Translations under genes and position numbers: made by a program
NCBI GenBank assembly: GCA_020638365.1
Contig: JACKIQ010000005.1
Location: forward strand, 1-64,000
Reading direction: 5' to 3'
Source of the DNA: Rhodospirillales bacterium
Lineage (GTDB): Bacteria > Pseudomonadota > Alphaproteobacteria > Micavibrionales > Micavibrionaceae
DNA: 64,000 nucleotides
Notes under the pieces: generated by a model
The model's input: the letters and a program-made list of their open reading frames with translations, nothing else
Database searches by the model: none
What the model was told of the DNA's origin: nothing
In this document: positions 1 to 8,327 of the stretch, one piece after another
How positions within the stretch are numbered: position 1 is the first letter of the stretch
Layout of the letters: each line of letters begins with the position of its first letter

Positions 1-2445
<2,445 letters not shown>

Positions 2446-2562
2446 GAAACCCCCGCCTTGCCTGTTGAATACCACTATTAGGACATAGCGCACCCCGACC
2501 CGCAGAGCAAGTCGCTTTAACTTAAGAAACTTTTTTAAAAGGAATTCAAGAAAACCGGAAGA

Positions 2563-3102
2563 TTACTCGACTTTAGCCAGCGCCCTGCGAATCTTCTCAA
2601 TCGCGCTGTCCTCGGCCGCGCTGACGTTCATCGGGTGGTTTTTATCGTCATTGGCGAACCCACCGACGACCTTTTCCATGACGCGCCCGAAAAACCCCTT
2701 CTTTTCATGCACGTCGCCGAACTCGCCCGAAGCCTGCGCAACGGCAGAAGCGATCTCAAGCAGCATCTTCTTGTAACTCTTGAGTTCCTGCGCAGTAACC
2801 ACGGGCTTGAGAACCCGTGCGGCCTTTTCGCACTCTGGCGCTATGTTGAACACGCCCTGGTTGGACCATGCCTCCCACTTATCCTTGTTTTCAAGTATAG
2901 TCTTTGCGACCTCGCTGACGATGGGTGAAGCCTGATGAAGCTTGGCGACCTGCTTGATGCATTCCTCCAGCGCCTCCATCTCGCGCTCGTCGTCTCCTTC
3001 GCCCTCTTCATCCTCGGTAAAGCTGATGCTCACGCCAACCCGGTAAGGCAGGCTGACCAGAAGATCGGCATCTTCGGCTGAAAAAGCGGAAAGTTGGGTC
3101 AT
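2563..3102 (-). CDS. Hypothetical protein, tandem paralogue B
   Basis: A 179-residue acidic, mostly helical protein of unknown function, without signal peptide or membrane segment. It is a diverged duplicate of the next gene upstream: both open with SLPYRVG followed by a Ser-containing strand, an acidic loop and DE-x-EM-x-AL, then share KDKW-x-x-W, a Cys-Glu/Asp-Cys-like helix start and similar C-terminal helices. The C-terminal third carries KGFFGRVMEKVVGGF and a final helix ending RRALAKVE. A GGAG ribosome-binding site precedes the ATG at 3102. It lies between sucA and its paralogue with 62 nt separating the two, so they may be co-transcribed. No enzymatic motif is visible, and I do not assign a named family. 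Confidence 0.8.
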   Translation of the reverse strand: MTQLSAFSAEDADLLVSLPYRVGVSISFTEDEEGEGDDEREMEALEECIKQVAKLHQASPIVSEVAKTILENKDKWEAWSNQGVFNIAPECEKAARVLKPVVTAQELKSYKKMLLEIASAVAQASGEFGDVHEKKGFFGRVMEKVVGGFANDDKNHPMNVSAAEDSAIEKIRRALAKVE

Positions 3103-3164
3103 GAGGAACGCTCCTGCTATTAAAGTGTCACTATGAAAAACGAAATGGCGAAAAAAATGACGGC

Positions 3165-3722
3165 TCAGATGTAGGTCATATTCAACGCACCGGCAATCGA
3201 GCGCAACGCCCGGCGCTCATCCATGCTGATATTCAAAAACTGGTCCCAGCTTTTAACGGCCAACTGCTTTTGTGCAGCCAGTTTTTTATCCTTCTTGTAA
3301 TCCATGTAAAGGGACATTCTCTGGAAGACCGAAAGCTTCTCGACTTCCCGGAATGCCATGGCAACGGCTTCCCCGATCTCCATCAGGTGCTGCTTGAACG
3401 CGTTGACCTCCTTGTAATCGACAACGTCGGACAGCAGGTCGATGGCCTTGTGACAATCCTGTTCGAGATTTTCGAGCTGCCGCGCCCACACAGGCCATTT
3501 ATCCTGCTTGGCGACCGTTTCGCTGATGATGTACTGCACGGTCTCCGAACCGAAGACCTCCTCCGCATACCCGGTAAGGATGCTGGAGAGCGCACGCATC
3601 TCCTGCTCGTCGGAGTGATCGCCCCCCGTCACGTCGCTGTGGCTCACGCGCATGCCGACACGATACGGCAGGCTGACGACGATATCTCGGTCTTCCGGCA
3701 CGAGTTGATCAAGAAAGCTCAT
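3165..3722 (-). CDS. Hypothetical protein, tandem paralogue A
   Basis: A 185-residue soluble protein, paralogous to the gene at 2563-3102. Shared features are VSLPYRVGM near residue 16, a Gly/Asp-rich loop, DEQEMRAL near residue 40, KQDKWPVWARQ near residue 72 and a DCHKAIDLL helix. The C-terminal half differs: here it is Lys-rich (YMDYKKDKKLAAQKQ) and ends with a helix containing RRALRSIAGALNM. Both copies keep full length and frame, so both are probably functional. The start is the ATG at 3722 with a purine-rich AAGGG stretch upstream. Function is unknown; the pair occupies the sucD-sucA gap. Confidence 0.8.
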   Translation of the reverse strand: MSFLDQLVPEDRDIVVSLPYRVGMRVSHSDVTGGDHSDEQEMRALSSILTGYAEEVFGSETVQYIISETVAKQDKWPVWARQLENLEQDCHKAIDLLSDVVDYKEVNAFKQHLMEIGEAVAMAFREVEKLSVFQRMSLYMDYKKDKKLAAQKQLAVKSWDQFLNISMDERRALRSIAGALNMTYI

Positions 3723-3940
3723 ATCGAAAAGAGACCCTTATCGGTTAATCCTTTGACACTCCAAGAGGATACAACGAAACCGCCGGAGATTCAAAACAGT
3801 TTTTAACCTGCGCCCGCCCCGCGGCAATACGCACAGACGCCCATTATGCCGCCATTACCGTCAACCCGCAAGCAAAGCTTGTGACAAGCGGCCCCCTGCC
3901 TTAAAATCGCCGAAATCTAAACATTGATGAAGGGCCTGAG

Positions 3941-4849
3941 ATGAAAAGCGCCGTATTGTATCTGACCCTGCTTGTAATCGCCTTAGCTCCTCTCAATATT
4001 GCTCAAGCCTGTATTGAGAACTTTCAATGGTCGCCACAGCGTTTTTGGTCCATCAATTTACAGTTAAGTTTGATCCAGGAATCAATCGCCACAACACCGC
4101 CTCAACTATACGAAAAACACTATAAAGACGTAAAAACGAGCGAAGAATTCTTCCAAGAAAAGGAAAAATCCGCGATGAAGGAACTGCTTACGGGCGATGT
4201 CCAAAAGGCACTGACGCTATTTTTGGATTTGGAAAACTCAAACCGCGAATACGCATCGGCCGCCAACCTTGGAACGGCTTATGAGTTAAATGGCGACAAT
4301 CAAAACGCTCTGAAATGGATAAAAGAGGGAGTGAAAAGAAACCCGAATTCCCACCATAAAACGGAGTGGCTTCATGTCTTGATTCTGGAAGCCAAAATCA
4401 ATCTGGAAAAAAATCCAGACTATTATAACGGAAAGCGTGTTTTAGAGCTTGCGGATACGCTGCCAGCAAAAGAAAACGATGTTTTCTTCACTTATAACGG
4501 GCAAAATTTCAACAGGTTTGAAGTGGAAATGGCTCTAGCATACCAACTGTTCGAACGTACTGTTTTCGTTAAACCAAAAGACCTGATAGTAGCCGACTTG
4601 CTGTTCAGCCTCTCCAGAATCTCTGCACACAAGAATGATTTCAAAACCGCCTTCGGTTTCCTTGATCTCTCGAAAGAATACGGATTCAAGGACGAGCAGA
4701 TTTGGCAGGAAACGTTCTCTGATTATCAAGATCGAAAATACACAACAGAAATTCTTATACCCCGCGCACAGGCAGGCTTCGTAATCCTCGTCACCCTCTT
4801 CATCATAGTGATGGTCTGGAGAGACCGCAAAAAGCGGACAGCGCAATAA
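3941..4849 (+). CDS. TPR-like exported membrane-anchored protein
   Basis: A 302-residue protein with an N-terminal signal peptide (hydrophobic core to about residue 23, ending AQAC) and one C-terminal transmembrane helix near residues 272-293 followed by a basic tail (WRDRKKRTAQ). The bulk should therefore be periplasmic, with the tail cytoplasmic. Residues 75-135 contain a tetratricopeptide-like helix pair (ALTLFLDLENSN... AANLGTAYELNGDNQNALKWIKEGVKRNPNS). The coding sequence is clearly more AT-rich than sucA and sucD, which suggests acquisition. AAGGGCCTGAG upstream of the ATG is a good ribosome-binding site. It converges on sucD across a palindromic element. The partner is unknown. Confidence 0.8.
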   Translation: MKSAVLYLTLLVIALAPLNIAQACIENFQWSPQRFWSINLQLSLIQESIATTPPQLYEKHYKDVKTSEEFFQEKEKSAMKELLTGDVQKALTLFLDLENSNREYASAANLGTAYELNGDNQNALKWIKEGVKRNPNSHHKTEWLHVLILEAKINLEKNPDYYNGKRVLELADTLPAKENDVFFTYNGQNFNRFEVEMALAYQLFERTVFVKPKDLIVADLLFSLSRISAHKNDFKTAFGFLDLSKEYGFKDEQIWQETFSDYQDRKYTTEILIPRAQAGFVILVTLFIIVMVWRDRKKRTAQ

Positions 4850-4870
4850 GCACAAAACACCCCAGAGCAA

Positions 4871-4964
4871 AGAGCGTTGGGCTTGAATTACGAACGAGGA
4901 GTGAAGTGTACAAGCCGTACATGAACGACAAGTGAGGCGTTTCAAGCGCAACGATCAAAGCTCT
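4871..4964. repeat. Palindromic intergenic element
   Basis: An imperfect palindrome fills the gap between two convergent genes. The outer arms GTTGGGCTTGAA (4876-4887) and TTCAAGCGCAAC (4941-4952) are inverted with one mismatch, and the inner arms TGTAC (4907-4911) and GTACA (4917-4921) share the same centre at 4914. AGAGC at 4871 and GCTCT at 4960 extend it, the last into the sucD stop. Between the arms lie short direct repeats resembling GAACGA-n-AGTGA. It could fold in both transcripts and act as a bidirectional terminator. Its compound structure also resembles a dispersed extragenic repeat, but only this copy was seen in the window. Confidence 0.65.
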
Positions 4965-5838
4965 AAGCCGCCATCGCCTTCACGACGGCCTCACCCAAGC
5001 CTGCTGGACTTTCGGACACCGCGAACCCGGCGGCGCGCATCGCTTCCATCTTCGCGGGCGCCGTGTCGTCCCCGCCGGAGATAATCGCCCCGGCATGGCC
5101 CATGCGCTTGCCCGGAGGAGCGGTCGCCCCGGCGATAAACCCGGCAATCGGCTTTTTCTTCTTGAGAGACTTATAGTATTCGCAGGCATCCAGTTCCGCC
5201 GATCCGCCGATCTCCCCGATCATCAAAATCGCTTCGGTTTCGGGATCGGCCATGAACATTTCAAGGCAGTCCACGAAATTCGTGCCGTTCACCGGGTCGC
5301 CCCCGATGCCGATACAGGTCGTCTGGCCAAGCCCTACAGCCCCGGTCTGCGCGACCGCTTCGTATGTCAGTGTACCGGAACGCGACACGATGCCCACTTT
5401 CCCGCGCTTGTGAATATGGCCGGGCATGATCCCGATCTTGCATTCGCCCGGCGTAATCACGCCCGGACAGTTCGGCCCGATCAGGCGCGTATTCGTACCC
5501 GACAACGCCCGCTTGACCTTCACCATGTCCAGAACCGGAATCCCCTCGGTGATGCAGACCACCAGTTCGATCTCCGCGTCGATCGCTTCAAGGATCGCGT
5601 CCGCAGCGAACGGCGGCGGAACGTAAATAACGGAGGCGTTGCAACCCGTCTTCTCCTTGGCCTCGGCCACGGTATCGAAAACCGGCAGGTCCAGATGCTT
5701 CGTTCCGCCCTTGCCCGGCGTCACGCCGCCGACCATCTTCGTGCCGTAGGCGATCGCCTGCTCGGAATGGAACGTGCCCTGCGAGCCGGTAAAGCCCTGA
5801 CAGATAAGCTTGGTGTTTTTATTAACAAGGACTGACAT
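4963..5838 (-). CDS. sucD: Succinyl-CoA synthetase alpha subunit
   Basis: ADP-forming succinate-CoA ligase alpha subunit, which with SucC converts succinyl-CoA to succinate with nucleotide triphosphate formation. The 291 residues match the family length. The CoA-binding Rossmann part starts GFTGSQGTFHSEQAI, GGVTPGKGG follows, and the phosphorylated active-site histidine lies in MGHAGAIISGGDDTA near the C-terminus. The start was set at the ATG at 5838, in line with the conserved MSVLVNKNTKLICQGFTG. Its ribosome-binding site GGGAGAG lies inside the last codons of the upstream sodC, whose stop is 2 nt away, so translation is probably coupled to sodC rather than directly to sucC. Confidence 0.97.
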   Translation of the reverse strand: MSVLVNKNTKLICQGFTGSQGTFHSEQAIAYGTKMVGGVTPGKGGTKHLDLPVFDTVAEAKEKTGCNASVIYVPPPFAADAILEAIDAEIELVVCITEGIPVLDMVKVKRALSGTNTRLIGPNCPGVITPGECKIGIMPGHIHKRGKVGIVSRSGTLTYEAVAQTGAVGLGQTTCIGIGGDPVNGTNFVDCLEMFMADPETEAILMIGEIGGSAELDACEYYKSLKKKKPIAGFIAGATAPPGKRMGHAGAIISGGDDTAPAKMEAMRAAGFAVSESPAGLGEAVVKAMAA

Positions 5839-5840
5839 GG

Positions 5841-6422
5841 TTACTCTCCCTGGCTGATATTTTGAATAAGTCCGCACGCGATGCGCGCTCCCGAACCGCC
5901 GATCGGCTGGGTCTTGTGATCGTCCGGCGATTCATGGATCATCAGAGCCGATCCGTCTTCATCCATCAGGACGGTCCCCTCGCCGGAAATATTGAACTGC
6001 GGCAAAAACAACTCCACTTCTACCCGCCCGTCTTCCGCGACAATGATATTCGGCAGGTCGCCCTTCTCCGGCCCGTTCTCGTTCAGGTAGCCATGTTCTT
6101 TCCCGCCGGGATTCACATGCCCGGACGCACCCTTGAAATGATCCGCATGATCGCACATCCCGACCGTATGAATATGCATCCCGTGCGGCCCCGGCGGCAT
6201 GTCCTTGAGCTTAATTGTGGCCAATACGCCGATCGGCCCCTGCGTGAAGGTCGCTTCTCCGACCAGTTCGCTCTCCGCGTTGATGATCTCCGCCCGAACC
6301 CGTTCAGGGGCAGGTGCTTCAGAAGCGGCCTCCGCCTTGCCCTCCATAGCGCCCTCTTGTGCAAAAGCGGCCCCCGCGCTAACCAGCACGAACGCAGCCG
6401 TCATTAAAAGTATCTTTTTCAT
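5841..6422 (-). CDS. sodC: Periplasmic Cu/Zn superoxide dismutase
   Basis: Dismutates superoxide in the periplasm. The 193-residue precursor has a signal peptide (MKKILLMTAAFVLVSAGAAFAQ), an Ala/Glu-rich linker, then the complete SodC domain: Cu ligands in GMHIH, the bridging and Zn histidines in GASGHVNPGG and KEHG, the aspartate in KGDLPN, the distal Cu histidine in ALMIHESPDD, and the two disulfide cysteines (GMCDH and RIACGLI). The ATG at 6422 is chosen because GGAGG precedes it and the signal peptide begins there. The frame extends upstream to 6494, but that extension is the sucD-like relic described separately. sodC between sucC and sucD is atypical of this operon; the stop codon is 2 nt from the sucD ATG. 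Confidence 0.95.
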   Translation of the reverse strand: MKKILLMTAAFVLVSAGAAFAQEGAMEGKAEAASEAPAPERVRAEIINAESELVGEATFTQGPIGVLATIKLKDMPPGPHGMHIHTVGMCDHADHFKGASGHVNPGGKEHGYLNENGPEKGDLPNIIVAEDGRVEVELFLPQFNISGEGTVLMDEDGSALMIHESPDDHKTQPIGGSGARIACGLIQNISQGE

Positions 6423-6439
6423 CTCGATCCTCCGATCCG

Positions 6440-6491
6440 ACAAAAACCCTTTCCTGAGGGCTTTTGCATTTTTATTGACGGATAGTGACAT
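6440..6491 (-). pseudogene. Decayed copy of the sucD 5' end
   Basis: Upstream of and in frame with sodC, the minus strand from an ATG at 6491 reads MSLSVNKNAKALRKGFLS. Intact sucD starts MSVLVNKNTKLICQGFTG. By eye the first 54 nt agree at 29 positions, with AATAAAAA and the GG-TTT around the Gly-Phe codons conserved. It has no ribosome-binding site as clear as that of sodC itself. The simplest reading is that sodC entered next to the sucD start by an event that duplicated or left behind the first 17 or so codons. Chance similarity is possible but unlikely given the co-linear VNKN and GF matches. Confidence 0.55.
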
Positions 6492-6518
6492 CATCTTTCC
6501 TCAAAACAAATCTGGACA

Positions 6519-6785
6519 TCAAACTGTAACTTCGGGGAGTTCCCCTTCATATTCGAAGGTCACCCGACAATCCCCAACAGAGGTGCAGGTCGCATGCTTG
6601 GTGATCGGAAGATACAGGGTTCCGTCTCTTTGAACATGTTCAAGAGGAATATCTCCGCGGAAGACCTGCGGGTTCTTGATCCCCCATTTATTGAACTCTC
6701 TGCGGGGGGTCAGGCATAAAGTCCCGGTATTCGTCTCGGTAAACACCGAGTAAGCATCCTTGACCAATCCCTCGAATTTTTGCAT
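6519..6785 (-). CDS. Hypothetical 88-residue protein
   Basis: A small soluble protein without signal peptide or membrane segment, 24 nt downstream of sucC in the same direction and so probably in the same transcript. It contains PRREFNKWGIKNPQVFRGDIP, a beta-rich middle (GTLYLPITKHATCTSVGDC) and a strand-like end (RVTFEYEGELPEVTV). GGAG sits about 10 nt before the ATG at 6785. I do not recognise the family. With sodC it forms a two-gene insertion between sucC and sucD. Confidence 0.75.
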   Translation of the reverse strand: MQKFEGLVKDAYSVFTETNTGTLCLTPRREFNKWGIKNPQVFRGDIPLEHVQRDGTLYLPITKHATCTSVGDCRVTFEYEGELPEVTV

Positions 6786-6809
6786 GTCATGCTCCGCAGT
6801 CTATGAAGA

Positions 6810-8012
6810 TCAAGCCGCCGCCAGCGCTTTCTTCGTGGCGTCCACCACCTTCTGCGCGGCGTCCGCCAGATTATCCGCCGGAATGATATCCAGCCCGGAC
6901 TTGGAGAGTATCTCCTTGCCTTTCTCGACATTCGTGCCTTCCAGACGAACGACCAGAGGCACCGAAAGCTTCACTTCCTTCGCCGCCGCGATAATGCCTT
7001 CCGCGATGATGTCGCACTTCATGATCCCGCCGAAAATATTGACCAGAACGCCCTTCACCTTCGGATCAGAGAGAATGATCTTGAACGCCGCCGTAACCTT
7101 CTCCTTGTCCGCGCCGCCGCCGACATCAAGGAAGTTCGCAGGCTCGCCGCCGTAAAGCTTGATAATGTCCATCGTGGACATCGCCAGCCCGGCCCCGTTG
7201 ACCATGCAGCCGATATTCCCGTCAAGCGCGACATAGGATAGCTCGTATTTATGCGCCTCGCGCTCCTTCTCGTCCTCTTCGCTTTCATCGCGCAGGCCCG
7301 CGACCTCGGGATGACGGAACAGCGCGTTATCGTCGAAATTCATCTTCGCATCCAGCGCCATAACCTCGTCCCCGACAAGGATCATCGGGTTGATCTCAAG
7401 GATCGAGCAATCCAGCGCCATAAACCCTTTATAAAGAGCGCTGAAAAATTTGACCGCGCTCTTGTTCGCGCCGCCCTTCAGCCCCAGAGCGAAAGCCAGC
7501 TTGCGCGCATGAAACCCCGAAAACCCGGAAGCGGGATCGACCGCGACCTTCACGATTTTCTCCGGGCTGTTATGCGCCACTTCCTCGATATCCATCCCGC
7601 CCTCGGTCGAAACGATAAACGTCACCCGGCTGGTCGCCCGGTCCAGCAAGACCGAACAATAATATTCCTTTTCAATGTCCACGCCGTCCGTGACGTAAAG
7701 ACGCTGCACTTCCTTGCCCTCCGGCCCGGTCTGTTTAGTCACCAGAACCTGCCCCAGCATGGCTTCGGCCGCCGCCTTGACTTCATCCGCCGTCTTGCAC
7801 AGGCGGACCCCGCCCTTGCCCTGCGGATTGTTCTTGAACTTCCCGGCCCCGCGCCCGCCTGCGTGGATCTGGGCCTTAACCACGTAAAGCGGCCCCGGCA
7901 GGCTTTTCGCGGCATCGACCGCCTCCTGCACGTTCATGGCGGGTATGCCGTCCGGCACCGCCACCCCGAATTTCTTCAACAGCTCTTTAGCCTGGTATTC
8001 ATGGATATTCAT
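6810..8012 (-). CDS. sucC: Succinyl-CoA synthetase beta subunit
   Basis: Nucleotide-binding beta subunit of succinate-CoA ligase, partner of SucD. At 400 residues it fits the family. The N-terminal ATP-grasp domain begins NIHEYQAKELLKKFGV and carries the nucleotide loop AQIHAGGRGAGKFK; later come EGGMDIEEVA, EINPMILV, and a metal-binding LDAKMNFDDNALFRHPE. The C-terminal flavodoxin-like domain has NIFGGIMKCD and RLEGTNVEKG. A GGAGAG ribosome-binding site precedes the ATG at 8012. The expected upstream neighbour mdh is 5.8 kb away behind a divergent three-gene group, so sucC must have its own promoter in 8013-8174; I could not pick out a convincing one there. Confidence 0.97.
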   Translation of the reverse strand: MNIHEYQAKELLKKFGVAVPDGIPAMNVQEAVDAAKSLPGPLYVVKAQIHAGGRGAGKFKNNPQGKGGVRLCKTADEVKAAAEAMLGQVLVTKQTGPEGKEVQRLYVTDGVDIEKEYYCSVLLDRATSRVTFIVSTEGGMDIEEVAHNSPEKIVKVAVDPASGFSGFHARKLAFALGLKGGANKSAVKFFSALYKGFMALDCSILEINPMILVGDEVMALDAKMNFDDNALFRHPEVAGLRDESEEDEKEREAHKYELSYVALDGNIGCMVNGAGLAMSTMDIIKLYGGEPANFLDVGGGADKEKVTAAFKIILSDPKVKGVLVNIFGGIMKCDIIAEGIIAAAKEVKLSVPLVVRLEGTNVEKGKEILSKSGLDIIPADNLADAAQKVVDATKKALAAA

Positions 8013-8174
8013 AGGGAATCTCTCCGGTTGGATCCTTAAAACGCGCGTCGCAGGCGCACCCTAAACGAATCAGGTTTTAACACCGCCTGCAGGCTTTGAA
8101 AACCGTCAAAATGCCTGTTATTCCTATTTTTTCCGTTATTACGCCTTAAAATGGCCTAATCTTTCAGTTAATTT

Positions 8175-8204
8175 TTGACAAACATTTGGCGCATACCCTA
8201 AAAT
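8175..8204 (+). promoter_or_regulatory. Sigma-70-type promoter for the 863-residue gene
   Basis: TTGACA at 8175-8180 and TAAAAT at 8199-8204 are separated by 18 bp, a near-consensus vegetative promoter pointing at the gene that starts at 8328. The leader would be about 115 nt. It lies within the 315-bp divergent gap 8013-8327; the rest of that gap (8013-8174) holds no gene and no other clear element. Confidence 0.6.
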
Positions 8205-8222
8205 GTCACGTATGCGTGTGAA

Positions 8223-8278
8223 GCTCGCCTGAATTGCGTTTTACAAAAAGTTTAAGAAACGCAAATGTTGAGGCGGGC
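8223..8278 (+). promoter_or_regulatory. Structured 5' leader hairpin
   Basis: Two nested stems: GCTCGCCT (8223-8230) pairs with AGGCGGGC (8271-8278) using one G-U, and TTGCGTTT (8234-8241) pairs exactly with AAACGCAA (8257-8264), leaving a 15-nt AT-rich loop. No T-run follows, so it is not an intrinsic terminator. It lies between the predicted start of transcription and the ATG at 8328, ending 49 nt before the start codon. Possible roles are mRNA stabilisation or a protein or RNA binding site. Confidence 0.5.
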
Positions 8279-8327
8279 ATCAGGGTTAAAATAATACTGC
8301 GGGATAAAGATAAGGATAGAGGTTACA

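Noticed and set aside
6423..6494. Longer sodC start at 6494
   Set aside because: It would put 24 residues before an otherwise typical signal peptide; the ATG at 6422 has GGAGG and the extension resembles sucD.
8013..8174. Promoter for sucC
   Set aside because: TTGACG near 8117 has no well spaced -10 box, so no promoter is claimed.
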